The notes under the pieces were generated by a model, which was not told the DNA's origin, searched no databases, and worked only from the letters and a program-made list of their open reading frames with translations. The position numbers were made by a program, and so were the translations under genes. From assembly GCA_022562795.1 (NCBI GenBank), contig JADFOP010000002.1, positions 31,322 to 95,321 of the forward strand: DNA of 64,000 nt, read 5' to 3'. Of this stretch, positions 36,283 to 45,153 are shown one piece after another (the stretch's first letter is position 1; each line of letters begins with the position of its first letter). Source of the DNA: Nitrospinota bacterium. Lineage in GTDB: Bacteria; JADFOP01.

Positions 36283-38040
36283 TCACGACGGGCTTTCCGC
36301 CCGACCCGTTTTTTCTGAGGGCCGAAGGGAGACGAGCTTCAGCTGAACGGTTTCTCGATCGTTCCACCGGTTGATCTGAGCCTCGTAGGCGAGATCGATC
36401 CTGGTCCCAGGGCGGAGGTCAATTTCGGGGAGCCTTCCGGAGGCCCCGAAGCCTATAACATCCATTTGCGCACTGCCGTCGCTGACGCCCATCTTGAGAT
36501 GTGTGCGGTCCTTTCCCACCCACCGGGGCTCACCGTGGATGGTTACGTCCCGTGTGGCGAAGGAGGGCGAGGGGTTCCCCGACCCGAAGGGCTCCAGGCC
36601 GTCGAGGGATCGGATCAGGTCGGTCGTCCAAATGTCCAAAGGCACTTCGGCATCGAGGAGCAATTCCGGCTCTAAGGCGTCGGGCTCGATCATGCTCGCC
36701 ACCGTCTGAGAGAACGCCTCCCTGAAGGCCTCGATGCCCTCGGAGGCGATGGTGCAACCTGCGGCGGCGCGGTGGCCCCCGAACTCTTCGAGCAAGCCGC
36801 TGCATCGGCTAAGAGCCTCGTATAGATTGAATCGGGGAATGGAGCGGCCACTGCCCTTTCCCACGTCGCCGTCAACGCTTATAAGGATGGTGGGACGCCA
36901 ATAGAGCTCGGCGAGCTTACTGGCCACGATCCCAATAACCCCTTGGTGCCAGGCCTCGCTGGCCAACACCAGAGCCGGCGGCAGCGGCCCACCCTCTTCG
37001 ACGAGGATGCGGGCCTCTTCGAAGACGGTCTGCTGAAGGGACTGTCGTCTGCGATTTTCCTGCTCGAGGCGGCGGGCTAGTTTGAGAGCCGCGTCCTGCT
37101 TTTGGGCCAGGAGCAGCTCGACACCAAGGGCCGCGTCCCCCAGCCTGCCGACGGCATTGAGCCGAGGCCCGAGGACGTAGCCCACATGCCCGGCGGTGAC
37201 GCGCTTGCCCTTAAGACCTGCGACCTGCTTGAGGGCGTGGAGGCCGGCCTTGCGAGTGGCGGAGAGCTCGTCCAGGCCGTGCTTGACCAGCAGGTGGTTC
37301 TCGCCCGTCAGTGGGACGACGTCCGCCACCGTCCCGAGGGCGAAGAGGTCTACGTGGCGTTTGAGATTGGGCGGTGTAGTGCCGAAAAAGCCCTCCTTAT
37401 GGAGGGCGCTACGCAACGCCGTCACCAGTTTGAAGGCGACGCCGACACCCGCCAGCCCTTTATAGGGATAGGGGCAGTCGGTGCGGTTGGGGTTGAGCAC
37501 GGCCACAGCGGGGGGCAAGGTAGGTGGTGGCTCATGGTGGTCGGTCACGATAGTGTCGGCCCCTCGCTCGGCGGCGTAGGCCACCTCATTGAAATTTCCA
37601 ATCCCCATATCAATTGTAACGATGAGGCTCGCACCCTCTTCGACCATCTCGTCGATGGCGGTGGTGTGCATCCCGTAGCCTTCGCTGAATCGGTTGGAGA
37701 GGCGGTAGGAGGGCTCTACACCGCACTCACGTAGGAAGGTGACGAGAAGGGCGGTTGCCGTCATTCCGTCTACGTCATAGTCCCCGTAGACGGCGATCCG
37801 CTCCCCGTCTTTGATGGCTCGGCAGAGCCGCTCGACGGCCCGGTCCATATCCCGCATATCGAACGGGTCGTGGAGGGCCTCCAGGGGAGCGTGAAGGAGG
37901 GCCTCGGCTTCGTCGGGGGTTTTCACCCCACGGGCGACTAGGCAGTGAGCCACAAGAGGTTGGATCGAGCAGGACGAAGCGAGCGCCTCTACCTCTTCTG
38001 GCGGCGCGTCCCTTACACTCCAGCGTTGAGGCATCGTCAT
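36283..38040 (-). CDS. recJ: Single-stranded-DNA-specific 5'-3' exonuclease RecJ
   Basis: 585 aa, typical length. DHH phosphoesterase motifs are visible: YGDYDVDGMTATALL near residue 85, LIVTIDMGIGN, and TDHHEPPPTLPPAVAVLNPNRTDCPYPYKGLAGVGVAFKL. The DHHA1 domain has GGHRAAAGCTI, and an OB-like C-terminal region follows. Motif III usually has Cys (TVDCG); here it is Met. RecJ acts in recombination and mismatch or base-excision repair. Its start overlaps the dacB stop (ATGA), suggesting coupling. Confidence 0.95.
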   Translation of the reverse strand: MTMPQRWSVRDAPPEEVEALASSCSIQPLVAHCLVARGVKTPDEAEALLHAPLEALHDPFDMRDMDRAVERLCRAIKDGERIAVYGDYDVDGMTATALLVTFLRECGVEPSYRLSNRFSEGYGMHTTAIDEMVEEGASLIVTIDMGIGNFNEVAYAAERGADTIVTDHHEPPPTLPPAVAVLNPNRTDCPYPYKGLAGVGVAFKLVTALRSALHKEGFFGTTPPNLKRHVDLFALGTVADVVPLTGENHLLVKHGLDELSATRKAGLHALKQVAGLKGKRVTAGHVGYVLGPRLNAVGRLGDAALGVELLLAQKQDAALKLARRLEQENRRRQSLQQTVFEEARILVEEGGPLPPALVLASEAWHQGVIGIVASKLAELYWRPTILISVDGDVGKGSGRSIPRFNLYEALSRCSGLLEEFGGHRAAAGCTIASEGIEAFREAFSQTVASMIEPDALEPELLLDAEVPLDIWTTDLIRSLDGLEPFGSGNPSPSFATRDVTIHGEPRWVGKDRTHLKMGVSDGSAQMDVIGFGASGRLPEIDLRPGTRIDLAYEAQINRWNDRETVQLKLVSLRPSEKTGRAESPS

Positions 38041-39491
38041 CGCGGCTTCGGCTCCTTGGCGGGGGATGTCACTAGGGCAAGCCCTACGGCGTCCTGGACC
38101 TTTTGCATTAGGGGTAGCCCGCAGGTCTTGTTGTTGATGATGATGGAGAAAGCCAGCTCTTCAGAGTCGGCTGCCACGCCGTATCCAGAAAGGGCGCTCA
38201 CACCGGCCAGGCTGCCCGTTTTGACACGGAGGCGCTGGACGGCCTGGGTCTCTGCGAGCCGCTCGTCCACCGAGCCGTCCATACCCATCACCGCAAGGGA
38301 GACGAGGTACTCGGGTCGGTAGCGAAAATCGCGCCACATGGCGGTGAGCACCGTGGTTATCTGGCGCGTGGTAAGACGGTTGGCCGGCGAGAGGCCAGAG
38401 CCGTCGCCCAAATGGTAGCTCCCCGGCGCGATATCGATGGAGCTCATGAAGTCTTGGACAACCGCAAGACCCTTGTCAAAGCTTCCCGGGGGGCCGTGGA
38501 CGGACGCCCCCATGGTCTTAAGCACCGATTCGGCGACGAAGTTGTTGCTCAGCTTATTCAGGTCCTGGGCGATCCGGCCAAACGGCTTGGACTCAAAGGT
38601 CAAGAGCTCGAGCGCGCCCTTAGGCACGCGGCCCTCCCGAAGCCTGCCCTTGACGGCGATCCCCTCTCGGCGGAGCACCTCGGAGAGCACGGTAGCCAGG
38701 TAGCGCCACGGATGGGTGATGCTCCGGTAGTGGGTGGCCCGCTCCTCATCGTACGGGATTGAGCCGCGGACCACGATGGTGTTGGATCGCTCTCCGCCCC
38801 GACGGTCGACGACGAGGTTTCGCGTGCTGCCGGCGCTACCGGTGGTGGCGCGATTGACCAGCTTCAGAAAGGCCGTCTCCGGGTCGAGGAAGACCCGGGC
38901 GGGCTGCCCCGGCGTCGGGCCGGGCTCGATGTGGACGGCTACGGCGTTGAAGTTGAGACTCGCCGGCGCTACGGGGGCGTAGAACGCGCGTGTGCTGGTG
39001 CGGCCTCCCCAGCTCGGGGCCCGCACCTCGTCATCGAAAAAGGACTCGTCTATGACGAGGTCTCCAGCGACCTCGCGTAGCCCCCTCTGACGCAAGGCAG
39101 AGGCGAGGAGCCAGAGCCTCTCGCTCACCAGCTCCGGGTCGCCAAAGCCCTTGAGGACGAGGTCGCCCTTGAGGATGCCCCCGGCCAGGGGCCCTGCGGC
39201 GTAGAGCTTGGTGGTAAAGCGGTAGTCGGACCCAAGGGTGCGAAGGGCCGCCGCCGTGGTCAGGAGCTTGACGTTGCTGGCGGGAATGAAGAGCCGGTCG
39301 GCCTGGTGGGCGGCCAGAGTGGCGCCGTCGCTGAGGCGAACCACGTGGACGCCGATGTCGGCTTTAGGCACACACGAAGAGGCCAGAGCGGCTTCAACGC
39401 GCCCCTGGAGGAGCGGGCCCGCCTTCGCTGGGCTCACCACCCCAAGGGCGATTGCCAAACCGACGGCGATGCAGGCGCCCCGCCGCCTCAT
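38037..39491 (-). CDS. dacB: D-alanyl-D-alanine carboxypeptidase/endopeptidase (PBP4, S13 family)
   Basis: Low-molecular-weight penicillin-binding protein of 484 aa from ATG 39491, which places the signal peptide (RRRGACIAVGLAIALGVVSPAKAG) at the N-terminus. Catalytic motifs are SxxK in PASNVKLLT, SxN in KLSNNFVAE, and KTG in RVKTGSLAGVSALSGY. The large insertion typical of S13 enzymes lies between the first two. It trims or cuts peptidoglycan cross-links in the periplasm. A short reading frame overlaps its start by 4 bases. Confidence 0.93.
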   Translation of the reverse strand: MRRRGACIAVGLAIALGVVSPAKAGPLLQGRVEAALASSCVPKADIGVHVVRLSDGATLAAHQADRLFIPASNVKLLTTAAALRTLGSDYRFTTKLYAAGPLAGGILKGDLVLKGFGDPELVSERLWLLASALRQRGLREVAGDLVIDESFFDDEVRAPSWGGRTSTRAFYAPVAPASLNFNAVAVHIEPGPTPGQPARVFLDPETAFLKLVNRATTGSAGSTRNLVVDRRGGERSNTIVVRGSIPYDEERATHYRSITHPWRYLATVLSEVLRREGIAVKGRLREGRVPKGALELLTFESKPFGRIAQDLNKLSNNFVAESVLKTMGASVHGPPGSFDKGLAVVQDFMSSIDIAPGSYHLGDGSGLSPANRLTTRQITTVLTAMWRDFRYRPEYLVSLAVMGMDGSVDERLAETQAVQRLRVKTGSLAGVSALSGYGVAADSEELAFSIIINNKTCGLPLMQKVQDAVGLALVTSPAKEPKPR

Positions 39492-39598
39492 GACCGTCTC
39501 GCGGGGGTAGCCACGACGAGGCAAGGCCCAAAGACCAGCATCTCGCCGTAGCTGTCGAACACGATATCTGGCCAGTCGAAAATCAGGTTGGGAAGCAC
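39488..39598 (-). CDS. Possible small ORF or gene remnant coupled to dacB
   Basis: 36 codons from GTG 39598 (MLPNLIFDWPDIVFDSYGEM...), with stop TGA overlapping the dacB ATG as ATGA. The frame stays open about 25 codons further upstream without a better start. The segment FDSYGEMLVFGPCLVVATPARR is hydrophobic and vaguely like the N-terminal region of prolipoprotein diacylglyceryl transferase, so it may be a truncated remnant. A chance frame in GC-rich DNA is also possible. Confidence 0.3.
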   Translation of the reverse strand: MLPNLIFDWPDIVFDSYGEMLVFGPCLVVATPARRS

Positions 39599-39694
39599 TG
39601 AGTGGATGACCTCAAGACCGTGGTATTGGTCTTCGCCTACCGGCCATGATAGCCAGCGCCTTAAGAACCGTCAAGCCGAACAGGTTTCCTCATG

Positions 39695-39722
39695 TTGACT
39701 TTTCCTCCGGTCCGGGTACCAT
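39695..39722 (+). promoter_or_regulatory. Putative promoter of the second peptide-type ABC operon
   Basis: TTGACT (39695-39700), 16 bases, TACCAT (39717-39722), 40 bases before the ATG at 39762. Confidence 0.5.
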
Positions 39723-39761
39723 AGGCGAGGAGGCGAAGCCGCCTTCTTCCAGAGGGCCAGC

Positions 39762-41336
39762 ATGACCTATACCCGTACTGCCACGCGAGGGCTGGCCATC
39801 GGCCTTGCGGTGGGCCTCGTCGTGGCCTGCGGCCGGTCCCCGATCGAACGCAAGCCCGGAACCATCATTGTCGGAGTCCAGGCAAATCCCACAATCCTCG
39901 ACCCCCGGCTTGCAATCGATGTCGCCAGCCTACATGTTATCCAGCTGGTCTATAACCGATTGATGAAAAAGGACCCCATCGGGAAGCTCGTCTGCGATCT
40001 CTGCACCCGCTGGGAGAGGCCCGACCCGAAAAGCTATCGGTTCCACCTCCACCGCGGGGTCCGGTTCCACGACGGAAGTGAGCTTACGGCCGAGGACGTC
40101 GTCTACACATTCCTCAGCGTCATGGACCCGGCTCTTCAATCGCCCCGGCGGGTGAGCTATGCGCCCGTCGAGTCCGTTCGGGCTTTAGACCGCTATACGG
40201 TCGAGTTCCGCCTAAAAGAGCTTTATGCGCCCTTTCTTCAGAATGCGGTCATGGCGATTGTGCCCAAGCACCACGCCGCCGGAAGACCCGAGGCAGTCCT
40301 CCGCGAGCCCATAGGGACCGGGCCCTTTCGGTTTATTAAGTGGGGGGCCGATGAGCACGTCCTCCTGGAGGCCTTCGGGGACTACTGGGAGGGTCGATCT
40401 AGGATCGAGCGGATTATTATCAAGGTCATCCCGGACCAGATGGTGAGGCTGCTGGAGCTGGAGCGGGGTGGCTTAGATCTCCTTATCAATCTGGTCCCGC
40501 CCGATTCTCTGCCCCGGCTGGAGCGGAATCCCGATCTGCGCATTTTGACGCGTCCCGGCTCCTCCTTTTCCTATATCGGCTTTAACCTGGAGGATGAGGT
40601 GCTGCGCCACCGGCGGGTGCGGCAGGCCATCGCCCACGCTATTGACCGGCGGGGAATTATCCTCTATATCCTGAGGGGATTAGCCGTCCCCGCCAGGGGC
40701 CTCCTGCCGTCTTCTCACTGGGCATTCGAGCCCGAAGTCCACACTTACGCTTATGACCCCGAGGAGGCCCGCCGGCTGCTCGACGAGGCCGGGCTTCCCG
40801 ACCCGCCGGGGGCGGAGCCCCGCTTCACCATCATCTACAAAACGAGCATGAACGAGGTGCGCCGCCGCATCGGGGAGGTCCTCCAGGCCCAGCTCGCAGA
40901 GGTTGGGATCCGGGTGCTTATTAAGAACTTTGAGTGGGGCACTTTCTACGCCGACATCCGTCGGGGCAACTTCCAGATGTATACCCTCACGTGGGTGGGC
41001 ATCACCGACCCCGACCATTATCACTATATCTTCCATTCCGCGAACATACCCCCCAGGGGCGCCAACCGCAACCGCTACCGCAACCCGGAGATTGACCGGC
41101 TGCTGGAGAAAGGCCGAGGCACGATGGAGCCAGAGGCCCGCCGGGCCGTCTACAGCCGCGTTCAGAAAATTCTGGCCGAGGACCTCCCTTACGTGCCATT
41201 GTGGCACGCCTCGAACGTGGCCGTAATGCGCAAGGAGCTTAAGGGATTCGTCCTCTACGCGAATCAGGACTTCTCGGGCCTCAAGGGGGCCTACCTCGAC
41301 CTGAAGTCATCGGCCCCCGCGACTGCCGGCCGATGA
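39762..41336 (+). CDS. Peptide/nickel-type ABC transporter substrate-binding lipoprotein
   Basis: 524 aa, normal length for SBP_bac_5. The signal peptide ends in the lipobox VVAC with the lipidated Cys at about residue 23. Family segments are NPTILDPRLAIDVAS, YRFHLHRGVRFHDGSELTAEDVVYTFLS, PIGTGPFRFIKWG, VRQAIAHAIDRRGIILYIL and YRNPEIDRLLEKG. In contrast to the paralogue at 21.5 kb there is no insertion. It is followed by two permease genes in one operon. Confidence 0.94.
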   Translation: MTYTRTATRGLAIGLAVGLVVACGRSPIERKPGTIIVGVQANPTILDPRLAIDVASLHVIQLVYNRLMKKDPIGKLVCDLCTRWERPDPKSYRFHLHRGVRFHDGSELTAEDVVYTFLSVMDPALQSPRRVSYAPVESVRALDRYTVEFRLKELYAPFLQNAVMAIVPKHHAAGRPEAVLREPIGTGPFRFIKWGADEHVLLEAFGDYWEGRSRIERIIIKVIPDQMVRLLELERGGLDLLINLVPPDSLPRLERNPDLRILTRPGSSFSYIGFNLEDEVLRHRRVRQAIAHAIDRRGIILYILRGLAVPARGLLPSSHWAFEPEVHTYAYDPEEARRLLDEAGLPDPPGAEPRFTIIYKTSMNEVRRRIGEVLQAQLAEVGIRVLIKNFEWGTFYADIRRGNFQMYTLTWVGITDPDHYHYIFHSANIPPRGANRNRYRNPEIDRLLEKGRGTMEPEARRAVYSRVQKILAEDLPYVPLWHASNVAVMRKELKGFVLYANQDFSGLKGAYLDLKSSAPATAGR

Positions 41337-41350
41337 GGGGGGCATAGCCG

Positions 41351-42271
41351 GTGCGCCGCTACGTTCTTCGACGGATTGGCTTACTCGTCCCGGTCGTGCT
41401 CGGGGTCGTTACGGTGGTATTCCTCATCGTCCATCTCATTCCCGGCGACCCGGTAGAGATTATGCTGGGCGAGCAGGCCCTGGCGGTCGATAGGGAGGCG
41501 CTGCGTCATGAAATGGGCCTGGACAAGCCCATTCATCTGCAGTACGTGGCCTTCCTGAAGGGCCTGGTCCGCGGGGACCTCGGCCAGTCCCTACACACCA
41601 AACAGCCGGTGCTTACGAGCATCGCACGCCGCTTGCCCGCGACCATCGAGCTGGCGGCGGCCGCGATGGCAGTCGCCCTGCTGCTTGCGATTCCACTGGG
41701 GTTGCTCGCCGCCTACAAGAAGGACTCATTAGTCGATCAGGGCTCGATGGTCTTCGCCCTATTGGGCATCAGCATGCCGAATTTCTGGCTAGGTCCCCTT
41801 CTGATTATCGTCTTTTCCTTGAAGCTCGGCTGGTTTCCCGTCTCTGGCCGGGGGAGCCTGGCCCACGTAGTCCTTCCCGCCATCACGTTGGGGACCGCGA
41901 TGGCCGCCATTCTGACCCGGATGACCCGCGCCAGTATGCTGGATGTCATCCAGAGCGACTACATCACGACGGCGCGAGCCAAAGGAGTTCGCGAAAGCCT
42001 GGTGGTGCTCAAGCACGCCTTCCGAAACGCCCTCATTCCCGTGGTGACCATCGTTGGCCTCCAGATCGGCAGCCTGCTGGCCGGAAGCATCATCACAGAG
42101 ACCATCTTTGCCTGGCCGGGGATAGGCCGGCTCACAATCCAGGCGATCAACGCCCGCGACTACCCCCTCGTGCAAGGCTGCGTGCTTATTATCGCCCTGG
42201 GCTACGTGCTGGTCAATTTCGCCACCGACCTCCTTTACGGACTCATAGACCCGAGGATTCGGTATGAATAG
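41351..42271 (+). CDS. DppB/OppB-type ABC transporter permease
   Basis: 306 aa, GTG start. N-terminal YVLRRIGLLVPVVLGVVTVVFLIVHLIPGDPVEIMLG is typical. The EAA loop is TARAKGVRESLVVLKHAFRNALIPV, and the C-terminal signature is ETIFAWPGIGRLTIQAINARDYPLVQG. It overlaps the next gene by 8 bases. Confidence 0.95.
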   Translation: MRRYVLRRIGLLVPVVLGVVTVVFLIVHLIPGDPVEIMLGEQALAVDREALRHEMGLDKPIHLQYVAFLKGLVRGDLGQSLHTKQPVLTSIARRLPATIELAAAAMAVALLLAIPLGLLAAYKKDSLVDQGSMVFALLGISMPNFWLGPLLIIVFSLKLGWFPVSGRGSLAHVVLPAITLGTAMAAILTRMTRASMLDVIQSDYITTARAKGVRESLVVLKHAFRNALIPVVTIVGLQIGSLLAGSIITETIFAWPGIGRLTIQAINARDYPLVQGCVLIIALGYVLVNFATDLLYGLIDPRIRYE

Positions 42272-43100
42272 CCGCTTAGCCCGGTTCGTACGATCAACCC
42301 CCTTGGCCGCCCTGGGGCTCTTGATTCTCCTCGTCCTCGTCGTCGTGGCGATCTTCGCGCCCTATATCTCGCCCTACGACCCGACTGCGATCCGCCTGGC
42401 CGAGGGTCTTTCAGGCCCGTCCATCACACACCCCCTGGGCCAGGATAAGCTCGGCCGCGACATCCTGAGCCGCATAATCTACGGCGCCCGCATCTCGCTC
42501 TACGTGGGAGTGGCCACGGTCATGCTTTCGGCTTTTGTCGGGACTGTCGTGGGCGCCGTTTCCGGCTACGCCGGCGGAGTTGTGGATGAGGTCGTGATGC
42601 GGCTCATCGACATTCTGCTCGCCTTCCCCGGCATCTTGCTCGCCGTAGCCGTGATGGCGATCCTCGGCCCGAGCCTAAATAACATCGTCATCGCCCTGAC
42701 CGTGTTGGGCTGGGTCGGCTATGCCCGCCTGGTGAGGGGACAGGTCTTGGCGCTCAGGGAGTTTGAGTTCGTCCATGCCGCCCGGGCTCTTGGGGCCGAC
42801 GCCAGGCGCATCATCGCCCGCCACCTCGTTCCCAACGTCCTGGGGCTGGTCATCGTCCAGGCGACGTTCGGCATGGCGGGGGCCATAGTAGCTGAAGCGG
42901 GCCTATCCTTCTTGGGCTTGGGGACCCAGCCGCCGACGCCCTCCTGGGGCAGCATGCTCAACGACGGGCGGGAATTTTTGCTCACGACCCCCCATCTGAC
43001 CACCTTCCCCGGCCTTGCCATCATGACGGTGGTGCTCGGCCTCAACTTCTTGGGCGACGGGCTGCGGGACATTCTCGACCCAAAGAGCCGGGCGAGATAG
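42264..43100 (+). CDS. DppC/OppC-type ABC transporter permease
   Basis: 278 aa. It has HPLGQDKLGRDILSRIIYGARISLYVG, the EAA loop AARALGADARRIIARHLVPNVL, and EAGLSFLGLGTQPPTPSWGSML. Together with the two genes before it this makes a complete uptake set except for ATPases, which are missing from the window. Confidence 0.95.
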   Translation: MNSRLARFVRSTPLAALGLLILLVLVVVAIFAPYISPYDPTAIRLAEGLSGPSITHPLGQDKLGRDILSRIIYGARISLYVGVATVMLSAFVGTVVGAVSGYAGGVVDEVVMRLIDILLAFPGILLAVAVMAILGPSLNNIVIALTVLGWVGYARLVRGQVLALREFEFVHAARALGADARRIIARHLVPNVLGLVIVQATFGMAGAIVAEAGLSFLGLGTQPPTPSWGSMLNDGREFLLTTPHLTTFPGLAIMTVVLGLNFLGDGLRDILDPKSRAR

Positions 43101-43115
43101 TGAGGTATTCAGATC

Positions 43116-43511
43116 CTACTTAGCCGGAGGTGGCGCCGGGGGGGGCTTGGCCTTTTCCGAGAGAGGGGTCAGGCGGCCGTGAGGCCTGCGGGTCGTCCGT
43201 TTAACCCAGGAAATGGCCCACCCTTTGACCTGAATACCGTGGCAGATGCGACATTCCGTAGCTCCCAGGTAGGGCTCTTTCTCATACACGGTGGAGACGA
43301 GGACCAGGTGGGGGTCGGCTTTAAAGTCCTTGTGGCTGTGGCAGCTCGTGCAGTAGCCGGTTATGATTTTGTTGTTTTTCTCCGGAGTGAACTTGCCTGA
43401 GACCGCCCTCTCGATGGGGGTGCGGGAGCACGCCGTCAATGCCGCAAGGAGCATGACGGCAACGGCCCCCAGAAGGTGTATTGAAAGTGAGGAGCTACGG
43501 GGTTTGGTCAT
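43116..43511 (-). CDS. Di-haem cytochrome c-like lipoprotein
   Basis: 131 aa from ATG 43511 (an ATG at 43547 is possible). Signal peptide with lipobox LTAC at about residue 27. Two CxxCH haem-binding motifs, GYCTSCHSH and ECRICHG, are seen, with further His and Met residues as possible axial ligands. The C-terminus is Pro/Lys-rich. A periplasmic electron-transfer role is inferred; no partner oxidoreductase is next to it. Confidence 0.8.
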   Translation of the reverse strand: MTKPRSSSLSIHLLGAVAVMLLAALTACSRTPIERAVSGKFTPEKNNKIITGYCTSCHSHKDFKADPHLVLVSTVYEKEPYLGATECRICHGIQVKGWAISWVKRTTRRPHGRLTPLSEKAKPPPAPPPAK

Positions 43512-43569
43512 GACGATTGTCGAATGATAGGGCGGCTTCGGGGGCATGTCAAGGGTTAGACGACCGCTC

Positions 43570-45153
43570 TTAGGGGCCGCTCTTCCCTCCCAACCTGCTC
43601 CCCTGCACTTTATACACTATCACGGGCAGCTCGGCTGAGGCGAGACCGGGCTGGTAGAAGCGGGCGACCTCCACGAGCGGCAGCTCCGCCGGCTCCGGCC
43701 CCCAGGCCCGCCGGTAGACTGTCCGGAAGACCTCCTCCGACGCCACGAGGAATCGCACCCCGTGGCGCTCGCAGTAGCTCCACAGCTTTCGACGCCGAAC
43801 CCATGGCAAAAGCTGGTTGTTCACCGAGCCGTCCAGGTCGATCGCCGTCCGTCCGCTCACGTAGCTTAAGATGCCCACGTTGAATCCCGCCAGCCGTGTG
43901 CCCGGCGGGGTATGTTGGGTCACCCACCGCGCCGCTTGCAGGGAGCTCGTCTGCCAGGGGTAGAGCCCCTCCTGCCAGCTTCGCCAGCCCACCCCGATGT
44001 AGAGGACCGCCACGGCCAAGAGCAGGGCGCGGACGGTCGCCCGCCCCCAGGGGCGGTCGGCCAGCAACGCCGCTCCGCACCCGAGGGTGACGGCGGTAAG
44101 CAGCACCACCGGAGCGAGTCGCCAGGGCCTCACAGTCCAGAAGACCGCCCCGTGGACGGCCAGGGTTGCCAGCAGCCCCACGGCCAACGGGCCCAGCATG
44201 AGAGCGATGGTCCTCGAGCGCTGCGGGTACTGCGTTCTCTGGTCCAACGCCCCGATCCCGACGATCAGCAGGGCCGCGATCGCGAGATACGAGAGCCCCG
44301 TGGCCCGAGGAAGGTCGTTAAAGAAGGTCTGGCGGAGGAGGCTTAGCCCCACGGCGGCCCACGGCCCCCACCCCGGGCCCGCCACGGCTTGGAAGTTTTG
44401 ATGCAGGACGGTGGGCGCCGCCCACACGCTCGCGGTGGCGGCTGGGCCGAAGGTCACCCAATTCCAGGCGGCCCAGGGCGCTACGACCAGGGAAGCGCTG
44501 AACGAAATCTTGTAGAGGGCGGCCACTCTCCCCCAGCCCCTATCGACGACGAAGACGGTCCCGAGGAGCGCGACCACAAAGCCGAGGTTGTCGAGGTTCG
44601 CCAGCACAGCCGCCCCGGCGGCCAGGCCGAGCAGCCAGCCACCCCCCGGAGGGCGGCGAACCAAGAGCAAGACGCAGGCGATCAGAAAAAGGAGGCCGGC
44701 GGCCGTCTCCAGTCCGTTGACGCTCAGGGCGACCGCCATGGGATTCCACCAGTAGGCGACCATCCCCACCAGGGCGGCGGTCCGGTTTCCGAAAGCTACA
44801 AGGAAGAGCCGATAGAGAACGAGGGCCGTTAGGCCGTCGAGGAGTACCCCCGCGGTGAGAACGCCGTGCAGGGTAAATGGGCTTTCGGGGCCGAGCAACG
44901 TAGTCAGCCCCGCCACCGCGCCCATCCACAGTGGGTGGAAGCCGTTGGTGGGGGCAAGCGTATCGAAGGTCGGCCCCAACCCCTCGACCAGGTGGCGGCC
45001 TATTGTGAGGTAATGGAACGCGGCGTCGGGGAGCACCTTGGAGATGAGGATAGGCAGAGGTTTCCAGGCGACGGCTAGCCGGACAAGCAGGCCAAGGACG
45101 AAGGCGCCCAGGGCGAGCAAGCGATGTCCGCCGGTAGCTGGAGGAAGCCTCAC
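43570..45153 (-). CDS. Polytopic membrane protein, GT-C glycosyltransferase-like
   Basis: 527 aa with about ten to eleven membrane helices and a soluble C-terminal part from about residue 410. An early loop contains LPDAAFHYLTIGRHLVEGLGPTFDTLAPTNGFHPLWM; an acidic residue here is typical of lipid-linked-sugar (GT-C) transferases. WVTQHTPPGTRLAGFNVGILSYVSGRTAIDLDG resembles soluble segments of PMT-like proteins. Acceptor and donor are unknown. Its start overlaps the thiDN stop by 4 bases. Confidence 0.6.
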   Translation of the reverse strand: MRLPPATGGHRLLALGAFVLGLLVRLAVAWKPLPILISKVLPDAAFHYLTIGRHLVEGLGPTFDTLAPTNGFHPLWMGAVAGLTTLLGPESPFTLHGVLTAGVLLDGLTALVLYRLFLVAFGNRTAALVGMVAYWWNPMAVALSVNGLETAAGLLFLIACVLLLVRRPPGGGWLLGLAAGAAVLANLDNLGFVVALLGTVFVVDRGWGRVAALYKISFSASLVVAPWAAWNWVTFGPAATASVWAAPTVLHQNFQAVAGPGWGPWAAVGLSLLRQTFFNDLPRATGLSYLAIAALLIVGIGALDQRTQYPQRSRTIALMLGPLAVGLLATLAVHGAVFWTVRPWRLAPVVLLTAVTLGCGAALLADRPWGRATVRALLLAVAVLYIGVGWRSWQEGLYPWQTSSLQAARWVTQHTPPGTRLAGFNVGILSYVSGRTAIDLDGSVNNQLLPWVRRRKLWSYCERHGVRFLVASEEVFRTVYRRAWGPEPAELPLVEVARFYQPGLASAELPVIVYKVQGSRLGGKSGP

